From the NCBI GenBank assembly GCA_964537875.1, contig CAZIDN010000045.1, forward strand, positions 1-29,482: a stretch of DNA of 29,482 bases. Reading direction: 5' to 3'. Shown here one piece after another: positions 1 through 8,216 of the stretch. The position numbers and the translations under genes are program-made. The notes under the pieces are model-generated. The model did no database searches, was not told where the DNA came from, and saw only the letters and a list, made by a program, of their open reading frames with translations. Each line of letters opens with the position of its first letter. The first letter of the stretch is position 1. The DNA is from JAPKZH01 sp964537875. Lineage in GTDB: Bacteria > Acidobacteriota > Aminicenantia > Aminicenantales > UBA4085.

Positions 1-2
1 TG

Positions 3-734
3 GACATCTTCAAATCTCTCAAGGAAGAGTTCTTCACCCTGGCCAATCTCTGGCACACCCGCAAGATTCTCAGCCGGGGCGACCATTGGTATGACACCGT
101 CTATGACACCATCGCGGGATTCGGCGGGACCCAAGGAGGAAGCCTTCCCGCGGACAAGCACCTGCTCATCGTCTTTCCGGCCACCCACTTCAAGCTTGAG
201 GGCACGGAGCTGCAAAAGCGCCACTACCAAGAGGAGTGGGCGATCCACCAGACCACGGGACAGCATTTTGAGCTGCGTGAAACTGTTGGATTCGTGACCG
301 TTCTCATTCCCCATCCGGCCAAGGACGACCCTCAAAAGCTGGCGGCCCAAGTCAAGCTGCTTGTCGTGGAGTCCCCGAGAGCCGGCCAGGGAGTCCAAAT
401 CGAAGTGTCCGGAAAGATCTATTTTGTCGGAGCAAAAAACGACCTCCGCCAGGACATGAGCCGAGACTCCAAACGTCCCAAATACACTTATGAGGCCGGC
501 CGATGGCGCTGCGGGGACTTCGAAACCAACGGCGATTTTCTCTTCGCCTCACTCGAGGGAGGCAGCCTGAGCTATACGGTCGTCAATCTAACCAAAGCCC
601 TTTACAAAGAAAGAGTCCTGATCGAGGGGAAGCCCTGGCTATCTGGATTGGCCTTTGACGGGAGCCCGGATGCCCAGGAGACCGGAAAGCTTCGCTATTG
701 GCGAGATGTGGCCAACCTGGACAAGACCCGCTAG
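3..734 (+). CDS. 3' end of a probable glycan-active (heparinase II/III-like?) protein, partial
   Basis: An open frame enters from the left edge without a start and runs 243 codons to TAG at 732-734; frame and codon use match the neighbouring genes, so it is the C-terminal part of a real gene. The residues are rich in short beta strands with aromatic and charged positions, as in the C-terminal beta-sandwich of polysaccharide lyases of the heparinase II/III type; near the edge there is an NLWHTRKIL / GDHWYDTVYD stretch. The catalytic part would lie outside the window, so the lyase call is a weak inference from overall character. No membrane segment is visible in this part. The gene is followed after 7 bases by a perfect 14-bp hairpin. 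It could equally be the C-terminal domain of another secreted hydrolase. Confidence 0.5.
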   Translation, partial: DIFKSLKEEFFTLANLWHTRKILSRGDHWYDTVYDTIAGFGGTQGGSLPADKHLLIVFPATHFKLEGTELQKRHYQEEWAIHQTTGQHFELRETVGFVTVLIPHPAKDDPQKLAAQVKLLVVESPRAGQGVQIEVSGKIYFVGAKNDLRQDMSRDSKRPKYTYEAGRWRCGDFETNGDFLFASLEGGSLSYTVVNLTKALYKERVLIEGKPWLSGLAFDGSPDAQETGKLRYWRDVANLDKTR

Positions 735-741
735 GACACTC

Positions 742-776
742 TTGGAAGGAAACCCTTTTATAGGGTTTCCTTCCAA
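742..776 (+). terminator. Perfect 14-bp hairpin just after a stop codon
   Basis: TTGGAAGGAAACCC at 742-755 and its exact reverse complement at 763-776 enclose a 7-base TTTTATA loop, starting 7 bases after the stop codon at 734. No T-run follows, so it is not a classical intrinsic terminator. It could end transcription, protect the 3' end of the mRNA, or be a small palindromic unit. Confidence 0.5.
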
Positions 777-868
777 CGGTCGCTTTGCTCCCTGCCTTCC
801 TTCCAAGGAGCATTTTCCGATGAATTCATGTGGGGAACGATACAACCGTCGGATAGGGTCTTCCCGTA

Positions 869-1028
869 AGCATCTTCGTTTGCGTGATTTTCTATCGGTG
901 TCGGAATCGCCCCCGGCCCCCTAGGGAACCAGTCCCGTCGGTTCCCCCCGTCGAAAAGCCGCCGGGGCCCCCCTCCGCTAGGGGGGATCAAGGGCGATTC
1001 CAACGCCTCTTTAAGATCACATATTCGG
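869..1028 (+). repeat. Palindromic repeat, copy A (outer arms plus inserted core)
   Basis: Left arm 869-913 and right arm 992-1028 match the two halves of copy B (7824-7927) read on the opposite strand: the arms share the GCATCT..CGTTTG, TGATTTTCTATCGG and GGAATCGCCCC / GGGCGATTCC blocks and the CACATATT end. Between the arms, 924-986 is a GC-rich core that matches the inside of the element at 17248-17373 on the other strand. The element ends about 27 bases upstream of the -35 of the next gene's promoter. Confidence 0.7.
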
Positions 1029-1054
1029 AGAGGCTTCCGGTCTTCCCCTCCGAG

Positions 1055-1084
1055 TTGACTTTTTGATGGCGATGCGTCCATAAT
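1055..1084 (+). promoter_or_regulatory. Sigma70-like promoter giving a leaderless mRNA
   Basis: TTGACT (1055-1060), 18-base spacer, CATAAT (1079-1084). A start 6-8 bases downstream falls at about 1091, only 4-5 bases before the ATG at 1096. The absence of any Shine-Dalgarno sequence before that ATG fits a leaderless transcript. Confidence 0.5.
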
Positions 1085-1095
1085 CTTGTCGAAAC

Positions 1096-2331
1096 ATGAG
1101 AAAATATTCCCTCAGCGGCCTTCCTCTCCTCATCCTGGCCAGCCTGGCAATGGCCCAGCAGATCGCGATGGAATCCACCGTCATCAACATCGAAGTCCCC
1201 GTCCGGGTGTACCGAGGCGGACGTTTTGTGGACCACCTAACCATCAACGATTTTGACATCTTTGAGGACGGCAAGCTCCAGAAACTGGAAGCCGTCTATC
1301 TTGTGAAAAAGCGGGCGATCGAGCGCAGGGATGAGCTGACCAGGTTCGTTCCACAGACCAACAGGAGTTTTTACCTCCTTTTCGAGATTTCCGATTATTC
1401 CGAAAAAATCGGGAAGGCCGTGGATTTCTTCATCCAAAACGTGATCATGCCCGGCGACACGTTGACCATCGTTTCTCCCATGGCCACATACCGGATGAAG
1501 CCCAAATCGTTCGAAGCGCTGACCCGGGAGAAAATCACCCAACAGCTCGTGGGCATCCTCCGCAGGGACGCCCTGACCGGAAGCGCGGAATACCGGAGCG
1601 CCATCGCCGACCTGGAAACCCTGGCCAAGGCCCTGGCGGATAAAGTGACCGACTTCCAGGATTTTACCAGCGAAAAATTCGTCGATTCGATGACCAGCCT
1701 GACCTTCAAGGATACGCCCTTTGATGAAACGCTGAACCTTTATGCGGTTACCCTGAGCAATCTCGACAGGTTGAGGGTCATGGACCAGGCCAAGCTGCTG
1801 GATTTCTCCAAGATCCTGAAAAACGAGCCCGGCCAGAAATACGTGTATCTCTTCTACCAGAGAGAATTCGTTCCCAAGATTGAGCCGCGGATCTTATACG
1901 CCTACATCGAACGTTTTCAGGAAAGGCCCGACCTCAACCAGACCATCCAGGGAATTTTCGAGTTTTACCGCCGGGACGTTCTGATCAACGTCAATGCTGT
2001 CAAACAAGCCTATGCTGATTCTTCGATCGCTATCCATTTCCTGCTCATCACGACCCCGCCCAAGCGGGTTCCCGGCGTCGTGTATCATGAGCAGTCGGAA
2101 GACATCTTCAGCACATTCAAGGAAATGGCCCGAGCCACGGGAGGCTTCGTGGAAAGCTCGGCCAACGCCTCGTTCCTCATGAAAAGTGCCGTCGAATCCT
2201 CGGAAAACTATTATTTGCTGTATTACACGCCCCGTCCCTACAACAAGGACGGAAAATTCCGCAAGATCGTCGTCAAGGTGAAAGACAAGGACTGCCGGGT
2301 GACCCACAGGCTGGGCTACTACGGCAATTGA
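1096..2331 (+). CDS. VWFA-related domain exported protein (Acidobacteria type)
   Basis: 411 residues. Residues 1-20 form a signal peptide (RKYS, then a hydrophobic stretch ending AMAQ). The VINIEVPVRVYRGG / LTINDFDIFEDGK segment (about 30-55) and the C-terminal YYLLYYTPRPYNKDGKFRKI / LGYYGN segment are the hallmarks of the VWFA-related family common in Acidobacteriota and relatives, whose function is unknown. The metal-site DxSxS of a true VWA domain is replaced by FEISDYSEK near residue 97, so metal-dependent ligand binding is doubtful. The protein is probably periplasmic or surface exposed. It is a single-gene transcript: its own promoter at 1055-1084 lies almost on the ATG, and no ribosome-binding site is seen. 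Family assignment is confident; role is unknown. Confidence 0.85.
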   Translation: MRKYSLSGLPLLILASLAMAQQIAMESTVINIEVPVRVYRGGRFVDHLTINDFDIFEDGKLQKLEAVYLVKKRAIERRDELTRFVPQTNRSFYLLFEISDYSEKIGKAVDFFIQNVIMPGDTLTIVSPMATYRMKPKSFEALTREKITQQLVGILRRDALTGSAEYRSAIADLETLAKALADKVTDFQDFTSEKFVDSMTSLTFKDTPFDETLNLYAVTLSNLDRLRVMDQAKLLDFSKILKNEPGQKYVYLFYQREFVPKIEPRILYAYIERFQERPDLNQTIQGIFEFYRRDVLINVNAVKQAYADSSIAIHFLLITTPPKRVPGVVYHEQSEDIFSTFKEMARATGGFVESSANASFLMKSAVESSENYYLLYYTPRPYNKDGKFRKIVVKVKDKDCRVTHRLGYYGN

Positions 2332-2492
2332 CGACCGCTTCGCTTACGAACCAAGTCCCTTAAATTGCGCAACTTACTCAAGACCCGGCTATTGGCCTCC
2401 ACTCCAGAGTGCGGTTCTTCACGCTTCCCCGAAGCTTTTCTATCTTAGGTCGGATGGGTCCTGTCACGGTGTGTCCCCGCCCGTCCTCTTTA

Positions 2493-3407
2493 TCAGAATT
2501 CCATCAGGCCCATGGCGCGGAGGCCGAGGAAGGCCGCGCCGAGGACACCCGCCGAATCCCCCAGCACCGCCTTCATGAGAGGGATCCGCCGTCCCGGGAT
2601 GCCGAAGATAGCCTTGTTCATGTGAGGCGGGACGCCGTCATACCAGAGCGGGATGTTTGAGACACCGCCGCCGAGAATGATGGCCTGAAGGTCAAGGATA
2701 TTGACGCAGTTGGCGAAGAGTTCGCCCATGATGCGGAAGGACTCGGCAAAGAGGGCCAGGGCATTCGGCTCACCTCTCTTGAACCGCCCAAAGATCTCCT
2801 GCGGAGCCAGGGTTTCCCCGGAGAGCTCCTTGTAGCGGCGCGTCAGGCTGGGCCCCGAAAGGTAGGCCTCCCCGCAGCCTCTCCGGCCGCATCCGCAGAG
2901 ACGGCCGTTGATGTCGATCGACGAGTGGCCGATCTCCCCCGCGTTTCCGTTCGGGCCGCGGTGTAGCTTATTGCCGAGGATGAGGCCCGAGCCCATCCCC
3001 GTTCCCAAAATCACGGCCATGACCGTCTCGTATTTTCCATAGCACTGGGCGAAGAACTCGGCCAGGGCCAGGCAGTTGGCGTCGTTCTCGATGATAAGGG
3101 GGACCGTGAGCTTCGTGCCGAGGAGGCTGATGAGGCCGGGCTTCTCATAGAGCGGCGTGTGAGGAGCGCCGTACATGATGTCGCCGCCGGCGTGATACGT
3201 TCCGGGGGTCCCCATGCCAATGGCCTCGTAGGACGCCCCGGCCGCGGTGTCGGCCACGAGCTCGAGGATGTTGGCAACGACCTTTTGCTCACCGAGACGA
3301 GGTTCGGACGGCCGGCGCTTGCGGGCCAGGATCTTCCGGGTTCCGTCGACGAGGCAGGCTTCGACTTTCGTCCCGCCCAGGTCGATCCCCATCGCGTAAC
3401 GGCTCAA
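2493..3407 (-). CDS. ROK family sugar kinase
   Basis: 304 residues, the usual length of ROK kinases, which phosphorylate glucose, N-acetylglucosamine, N-acetylmannosamine or similar sugars with ATP in the cytoplasm. Seen: the phosphate-binding DLGGTKVE (9-16), ENDAN (107-111) with the catalytic-base Asp109, GTGMGSGL (136-142), HSS at 161 and the ROK zinc motif CGCGRRGCGE (171-180). The exact sugar cannot be read from sequence. The start is TTG at 3405-3407: GGGAG lies 8 bases upstream and the -10 of a good promoter (3426-3454) only 18 bases upstream; the internal ATG (codon 6) has no well-spaced ribosome site. It is transcribed away from the VWFA gene's end and next to other glycan-related genes. 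Confidence 0.9.
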   Translation of the reverse strand: MSRYAMGIDLGGTKVEACLVDGTRKILARKRRPSEPRLGEQKVVANILELVADTAAGASYEAIGMGTPGTYHAGGDIMYGAPHTPLYEKPGLISLLGTKLTVPLIIENDANCLALAEFFAQCYGKYETVMAVILGTGMGSGLILGNKLHRGPNGNAGEIGHSSIDINGRLCGCGRRGCGEAYLSGPSLTRRYKELSGETLAPQEIFGRFKRGEPNALALFAESFRIMGELFANCVNILDLQAIILGGGVSNIPLWYDGVPPHMNKAIFGIPGRRIPLMKAVLGDSAGVLGAAFLGLRAMGLMEF

Positions 3408-3425
3408 ATCCTTGTCTCCCGCGCT

Positions 3426-3454
3426 ATTCTATGCGAGACCCAAGCCGAAGGCAA
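3426..3454 (-). promoter_or_regulatory. Promoter of the ROK kinase gene
   Basis: On the minus strand TTGCCT, a 17-base spacer and TAGAAT. Predicted transcription start near 3419 leaves a leader of about 12 bases that just includes the GGGAG ribosome site before the TTG start. Confidence 0.55.
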
Positions 3455-3572
3455 GAAAGCCCGGCCGGCGCAAAAAAGAAGATACGAAAGGCTGCCTCTG
3501 GGAATGGTCGGTTCTAGGTCCCTGAGAATATTTTTCGCGTTGGCCGCGCCCTCGCCGGAGCGAACTTTGTTC

Positions 3573-4703
3573 TTAATATCTCCAAGTCACGGAATAGCGT
3601 TTGACGACTTCGTAACCCTCCTCATCGACTTCGACGGCGTAGAGCTTGTTGTTCCTGAGAATCCGCGGAATCGGATTGATAAAGTCCGGATGGACGTTGA
3701 GCGCGATTCGCCCGAAAAAACGCCCTTCGGAATCATAGACGTCATAAATATCCTGCCGGCCGTCTGAAGTGCGCTCCCAGGTTTGAACAAAAAAATGCCC
3801 TTGATCGTCGAGAAAGAAGCTTCGGAACGCCGCATGGACGGAGGGACAAGGTTGTTTCACCGGGCCGCTGTGCCCTGGCGGGAGACTCCGTTTCATGTAA
3901 ATTTTTTTATCCGCCTCCGTCACTTTGACGGGTTCATATTCACGGACGATCTTTTTTATGACTTTCAAATGTTCGTCATAGAAGGATATCTCATAGGTCT
4001 TGGCATATCCGAATATCAATCGGCCTTGAGGATCAAGAATCCAGCACGCCCGCGGCGAATACATATTCCGATCCGGGAGATCGGGATCGACGACGATATC
4101 CGATAGAATTTTGGTCATATCCGGGCTGAACAAACGAAGAATACTCCGCCTTTCCCGAATATCAGAGATCCAAGCAAAAACGTTTCCCTGTCTGTCGAGA
4201 GAGGCATGCGTGGCCATGCCGCGTAACATAATATTTCTTTTGAATCGCCCCTGAAGATCGAAAAAAATCAGTTTGTGAGCATCGCTAACGATCAATTCCT
4301 GATTGTTAGGATTGACGGAGACGGAAAGCACACCACTCATTTCTCCCGGTCCTTGACCGCGTCTTCCAATAGTCCGCAAATATGCGCCGGCCTTATCGAA
4401 GACTTTAACGCAGGCCTGCTTCAAATCTCCTACATAAATATTGCCGCCGTTATCGACGGCGATACTCCACGCCATGGAAAACGCGGATTCTCCCTGAGCT
4501 TTGCCTCCGCCTAAGATAAAATCTTCTTTGAGAGTGAGGATCGGTTCTTGATAAAGCGGTTCTTTGGGATTCTGGACAACGGTCATCCCGCCCTCTTTGA
4601 CGATCTTGCCCTTCCAAGCGGGCGCTTGGCCATATTGGACCGCCGAACATATAAACAATACAATTCCTGTAGCCGCAGCCATGCGAAACGCTTTATTTTT
4701 CAT
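3573..4703 (-). CDS. Exported 6-bladed beta-propeller (NHL-like) protein
   Basis: 376 residues. Basic N-terminus then hydrophobic segment (about 8-25, ending VQYGQA) is a signal peptide. The rest shows repeated blades of the NHL / 6-bladed propeller type: SIAVDNGGNIYVGDL (about 85), VKVFDKAGAYLRTIGRRGQGPG, LSVSVNPNNQELIVSDA, IFFDLQGRFKRNI, and a late DDQGHFFVQTWE blade. The GRRGQGPGE loop is typical of the family, which is abundant in Bacteroidota and Aminicenantes-like genomes; its ligands are mostly unknown. The start is firm: AAGGAGG sits 6 bases before the ATG, under a promoter at 4726-4755. It is monocistronic by position. No catalytic residues are recognisable. Confidence 0.85.
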   Translation of the reverse strand: MKNKAFRMAAATGIVLFICSAVQYGQAPAWKGKIVKEGGMTVVQNPKEPLYQEPILTLKEDFILGGGKAQGESAFSMAWSIAVDNGGNIYVGDLKQACVKVFDKAGAYLRTIGRRGQGPGEMSGVLSVSVNPNNQELIVSDAHKLIFFDLQGRFKRNIMLRGMATHASLDRQGNVFAWISDIRERRSILRLFSPDMTKILSDIVVDPDLPDRNMYSPRACWILDPQGRLIFGYAKTYEISFYDEHLKVIKKIVREYEPVKVTEADKKIYMKRSLPPGHSGPVKQPCPSVHAAFRSFFLDDQGHFFVQTWERTSDGRQDIYDVYDSEGRFFGRIALNVHPDFINPIPRILRNNKLYAVEVDEEGYEVVKRYSVTWRY

Positions 4704-4725
4704 CGCGCCCTCCTTAAAAAAAATG

Positions 4726-4755
4726 ATAATATTCCCGGTTGCGGATCGCAGTCAA
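4726..4755 (-). promoter_or_regulatory. Promoter of the beta-propeller gene
   Basis: Minus strand TTGACT, 18-base spacer, TATTAT. The expected start near 4719 gives a leader of about 16 bases carrying a strong AAGGAGG ribosome site. Confidence 0.6.
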
Positions 4756-4866
4756 GAACAAGGGAGTGGCCGCGAATATGGCTTTCCGACCAGATCATCA
4801 TTCCCGACGACCGCGAAAAAACCCAGAAGACAATAGACTTCCCGATTACGAAATAAGCCTTTCAGA

Positions 4867-7218
4867 TTAGGATTTTTTTTCTCGATAGGGATTGTTTTCG
4901 ACCCGGAACATATAGCCGGGGTCGATAAAAGGTTCGTCGCCCCCGTATTTTTTCATGAGGGCGATTTTCTTCACCAGGAGCTCGGGATAATTCTCCCCGT
5001 AGATAAAGGGCGTCTCCCCGAAACCTGAAATGATCATCCATTCCACGGGAGCTTCCCGCCAGAGCCGGATCGACTCGTGCGCGTTTTGAATTTCCCTCTC
5101 CATCATGTCTTTGAGAAGCCGGCGGCAATCTTTTTTATTTTGCCGGTCGCGGGTGTCAAGATACTCATGGACGGCGTAGATCCAGACCGCGGCGTTCCGC
5201 AATGTTTCGTAAAGGCAGCGAAGAGCCGCGGCCCGGAAATATTGGTCCTGGAACACTCGATACGCTTTTTCCCGGCGCCGGCGCCCGGCCTCTTCCATTT
5301 TATTCTTGAACAGGGCGACCGCCGCATCGAGAGGTTTCCAGACGTATCGATCGATCCGACGATAGGACTTTCGAGCATAGTTCTTGGGGATCAGCTCAAA
5401 AAGGACATCTTTGCCCAGGTCCACTTTATTCGGATTGTGAACGGAGCTGACCATGAATTTTTCGTAATAGGATCTCTCCTCTTCAGGAATCCGGTCGATA
5501 TCCGGGACAAGAGGTCGGACCAAAAGCCGGTTCCAGACCGTCCCGAAACCCGAATAGAGGGACAGCGGCACGAACCGCCGGATGGCCCGCTCAACCAACC
5601 GCCATCCGCGGACGAGATCAGGGGCATCGTCTTTGCCGACATACTTCTCCGCAATTGCCAGCACCGTCTCATCGATATCCATTCCCGCATCGAACTGGAA
5701 AGCCCTGAAAACCTCCTGGTTCACCGCGTATGGGACTTTGTCGGGAGGCTGGAGCCCGCCCATGTGGGCCAGCGTCCGGAGTCCCCTTTTCCGGCAAGCC
5801 ACGAGTTTTTCCCAGGCCAGCCAAGGGAAAGGGATTCCGAGCAGCGGCTCATGGTTGCCGTGGGAGTTGATGAAATGATAGAAATAACTCCGGCTCCCCC
5901 GTGACCGCAGCTCTTTCTCCACGCCCTTCTCCTTGTCCCACAGGGTGTTGTGATAGGCCGACCCGAGGACCTTGATGTCCGGATAGGAAGGATGGGGATA
6001 GTTATTCTCCCATCCCGCGACGAGCAGCGAATTGACCTCGACATCCACCCCGTCCGAGAGCCGGGGCCAAAGATACCGGCGCTCGCCATAAAAGGACTCC
6101 AGACGGCTGATCACCCGGAACCGCGGGTTGATTTTCGAGCCCGCCTCCCTGAGAAGCTTCAAGAAACGGGCTATGTTTCCGGCGGCCGCCCTGGCGATGT
6201 CCTCATCGGTTTTCCATTCGCGGATCATGTAGGCCCCGCCATTCCGTCCGACATAAAGCGATTTCGTGTGCTCGAATCCAGAGCCGCTGTCATTGGACCA
6301 GACGGCCATGAACTCGAGCTCGGGCACTTCCTTCATCAGGTTAGTCAGGAGTTCGGCATAATGCCTCTGGGCTACCGGATGGACAAGCGAGAGCGTATAG
6401 CGGGGCTTAAAACTCCGGAAGGGATGGTCCACCCGGGCCCCTCGCAGGGTCGGGTATTTCTGGAACAGGGTCTCTGGAACCGAGCGGGGCTCGAAACAAA
6501 GAAGCCCCGGGACGAGTCCATACTTGAGGGCCAGCCTGGCATTCTCTTTCAAAAGGCCCAGGTTGGCCTTCAAATATTCTTTGGGATAGAGTCCCTGGTT
6601 CAAACGGCTTTCCACAAATTGGTCGAGGGCGGGACAGTAGGTATAGAAATCCGGGTAAAATTCTCCGGGAACGCCCTGCTCGTAGGGAAAAGGCGTGGCC
6701 AGGGCGTTCGTTTCGACGTGGGTAAAGCCAAGCCTGGCATATTCCCGGATATAGCCTTCCCGGTCGAATTGGCGGATGGTCCGGGCATACTGGGTGAGAA
6801 AGAGGTCAAACGTCGATTTCTCTATGGGAAAGCTGATTTCCCTCATCCAGCCGCGGCGGCCGGCCTCGCTATTTTCTGATAAATGTTCCTGGACCTGGCG
6901 GAAGGCGGCATAGAGGAAATACGGCTTGGAGCTGAGGAGGCAACCGCCCCGGTTTTTGTCGATGCGGAAGTAGATCCATTCGCCGTCCTGGGGGATTCTG
7001 AGGCCGGATTTCATAAGCCGGTCCGTCCATTTCTCATCCGCAACGGCGATAGAAAAAGCCCCTTTTTTGTCTTGGGCAAGGCCTCTGCCGGCTTTTAGAA
7101 TGACGGAGCCATTCTTGAGAAATCCGACGAGCTCATTGGCGACGGTCCGTTCAACGGGATGGCCGTGGGCCGGTATAAAGATTTCGGAAATTTCGCGGAA
7201 AGCGTTTTCGATCGACAT
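4867..7218 (-). CDS. Large glycoside-hydrolase-like protein (GH20/GH67-like architecture), no signal peptide
   Basis: 783 residues. Residues about 1-130 resemble the small alpha/beta domain that precedes the barrel in GH20/GH67-type enzymes; about 140-480 have the alternating strand and motif pattern of a (beta/alpha)8 barrel (EYARLGFTHVETNA, ALKYGLVPGLLCFEPRS, FMAVWSNDSGSGFEH, FRVISRLESFYGERR); the last 280 residues are mainly helical and rich in Arg and Lys. Candidate active-site acids are Asp in SNDSGSG and Glu in RLESFYG, but this is inference. No signal peptide, so a cytoplasmic role on imported oligosaccharides is likely. GGAGG is 6 bases before the ATG. The gene starts 47 bases after the ProXp-ala-like gene and may share its transcript. 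Substrate unknown. Confidence 0.6.
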   Translation of the reverse strand: MSIENAFREISEIFIPAHGHPVERTVANELVGFLKNGSVILKAGRGLAQDKKGAFSIAVADEKWTDRLMKSGLRIPQDGEWIYFRIDKNRGGCLLSSKPYFLYAAFRQVQEHLSENSEAGRRGWMREISFPIEKSTFDLFLTQYARTIRQFDREGYIREYARLGFTHVETNALATPFPYEQGVPGEFYPDFYTYCPALDQFVESRLNQGLYPKEYLKANLGLLKENARLALKYGLVPGLLCFEPRSVPETLFQKYPTLRGARVDHPFRSFKPRYTLSLVHPVAQRHYAELLTNLMKEVPELEFMAVWSNDSGSGFEHTKSLYVGRNGGAYMIREWKTDEDIARAAAGNIARFLKLLREAGSKINPRFRVISRLESFYGERRYLWPRLSDGVDVEVNSLLVAGWENNYPHPSYPDIKVLGSAYHNTLWDKEKGVEKELRSRGSRSYFYHFINSHGNHEPLLGIPFPWLAWEKLVACRKRGLRTLAHMGGLQPPDKVPYAVNQEVFRAFQFDAGMDIDETVLAIAEKYVGKDDAPDLVRGWRLVERAIRRFVPLSLYSGFGTVWNRLLVRPLVPDIDRIPEEERSYYEKFMVSSVHNPNKVDLGKDVLFELIPKNYARKSYRRIDRYVWKPLDAAVALFKNKMEEAGRRRREKAYRVFQDQYFRAAALRCLYETLRNAAVWIYAVHEYLDTRDRQNKKDCRRLLKDMMEREIQNAHESIRLWREAPVEWMIISGFGETPFIYGENYPELLVKKIALMKKYGGDEPFIDPGYMFRVENNPYREKKS

Positions 7219-7265
7219 GGAAACCTCCAGAGACTATCATGTTGCTTTGATAGACGTCTCTCCCA

Positions 7266-7760
7266 TCAAAATGCCAGATAAACGACACGGTTGCCGCGCC
7301 AAGCCAGGAATTTTTCGAAATCGGCGAAGGTGATGCCGATCGTGGCCGTGTTGACATTGGGATGAAAATTGACGAACGCCGCGTTCTTGAGGTCCGCGTC
7401 GACGACGACCATCACTTCCCGTTGGCCATCCTGGAGAAGCCCGAAGGGTGAAACCTCGCCGGCCTGCAGCCCCAGATAGCGCGCCAGCCGCTCATCCGAG
7501 GCAAAGCTGAGCCGGTCGTCTCCCAGCTTTCTGGCCAGGGCGTTCAGGTCGACCTTTTTGAGGTGCTCGGCAATGATCAAATAATGGCGGTTGCCTTTCT
7601 TGTTGCGGACGAAGAGGTTCTTGCAGTGGGCGCCGGCGATTCCCCGCCAGTGCTGCACCGCCTCCTCGACCGTAAAAACGGGCGGATGCTCGGTGCGTGA
7701 ATAAACGATGCTCAGCGCCTCCAGCGCTTCATAAACTTTCTGCTCTCTTTCCAGGGGCAT
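7266..7760 (-). CDS. ProXp-ala / YbaK-like Ala-tRNA(Pro) deacylase
   Basis: 164 residues from the chosen start. YbaK-fold editing domain of the free-standing ProXp-ala (PrdX) type, which hydrolyses alanine mischarged on tRNA(Pro) in trans. Seen: YSRTEHPPVFTVEEA (20-34), CKNLFVRNKKG with the conserved Lys47, HYLIIAEHLKKVDL, LARYLGLQAGEVSPFGLL, and VDADLK...NFHPN. Length and motifs fit the family well; a related YbaK (Cys-tRNA) activity is less likely given the SPFGLLQD loop. Start: two ATGs lie 6 bases apart; the ribosome site AGGAGG abuts the first (7766) but is about 7 bases from the second (7760), so the product should begin MPLEREQ. Upstream is palindromic repeat copy B. Confidence 0.85.
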   Translation of the reverse strand: MPLEREQKVYEALEALSIVYSRTEHPPVFTVEEAVQHWRGIAGAHCKNLFVRNKKGNRHYLIIAEHLKKVDLNALARKLGDDRLSFASDERLARYLGLQAGEVSPFGLLQDGQREVMVVVDADLKNAAFVNFHPNVNTATIGITFADFEKFLAWRGNRVVYLAF

Positions 7761-7823
7761 GATCATCCCTCCTCGGGCCGCCCGCCGTAAACCTTTAGCC
7801 TGCCCTTTTCGTTTAATCTAAGA

Positions 7824-7927
7824 AGCATCACCAAATATGTGATTTCGAAGAGGCGTCGGAATCGCCCCTGGGGCCCCCTGGGGCGATTCCGGCGCCGATA
7901 GAAAATCACACAAACGGAGATGCTCAC
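7824..7927 (-). repeat. Palindromic repeat, copy B (compact form)
   Basis: A ~100-bp imperfect palindrome: AGCATC (7824) pairs with GATGCT (7919), TGTGATTTC with GAAAATCACA, and GGAATCGCCCC with GGGGCGATTCC around a short GC-rich tip. Read on the minus strand it aligns with both arms of copy A (869-1028), and its 7903-7927 end aligns with copy C at 11165-11189. It lies between the divergent ProXp-ala-like gene and the tiny membrane protein. Confidence 0.7.
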
Positions 7928-7943
7928 TTTCATCAGATGAAGG

Positions 7944-7973
7944 TTGATTTTCGGATGAGATTGCTTTTACAAT
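7944..7973 (+). promoter_or_regulatory. Promoter of the tiny membrane protein gene
   Basis: TTGATT, 18-base spacer, TACAAT. Expected start near 7980 places the GGAGGA ribosome site (from 7984) at the very front of a short leader and supports translation from the ATG at 7999, not the earlier in-frame ATG at 7972, which overlaps the -10. Confidence 0.5.
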
Positions 7974-7998
7974 GATCAAGACAGGAGGATCAACGACG

Positions 7999-8190
7999 AT
8001 GAAATTTCTGCTCTGGCTGATCTTGCTCGTCATCTGTTGGCCCGTGGCGCTCCTGGCGCTCCTTCTCTATCCCTTGGTCTGGCTGTTCCTGCTACCGTTC
8101 CGCCTGGTCGGGATCACGGTCAACGCCGTCTTCGACCTCTTCAAAGCGCTGATCACGCTGCCCGCGCGCGCCCTCCGCGGCTCTCGATAA
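7999..8190 (+). CDS. Small hydrophobic membrane protein, 63 residues
   Basis: Begins MKFLLWLILL; residues 3-30 are almost wholly hydrophobic with a central Pro, and a second amphipathic-to-hydrophobic segment follows to about residue 53, before a basic ARALRGSR tail that should stay in the cytoplasm. AGGAGGAT lies about 8 bases before the ATG, and a promoter precedes it at 7944-7973, so the gene is likely real in spite of its size. I do not recognise a named family; proteins of this size and pattern are often annotated as hypothetical membrane proteins. It is encoded alone, converging on the membrane protein gene that ends at 8217. Confidence 0.65.
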   Translation: MKFLLWLILLVICWPVALLALLLYPLVWLFLLPFRLVGITVNAVFDLFKALITLPARALRGSR

Positions 8191-8216
8191 AATCCCGAAA
8201 CGCCCGCTTTGAGTCC

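Noticed and set aside
129..143. Fifteen-base match CCCAAGGAGGAAGCC to 24211-24225
   Set aside because: Both lie in coding sequence in unrelated genes with no extension of the match; chance similarity.
5950..6879. 309-codon open frame antisense to the hydrolase-like gene
   Set aside because: Shadow frame without a start signal; the opposite strand has strong coding evidence.
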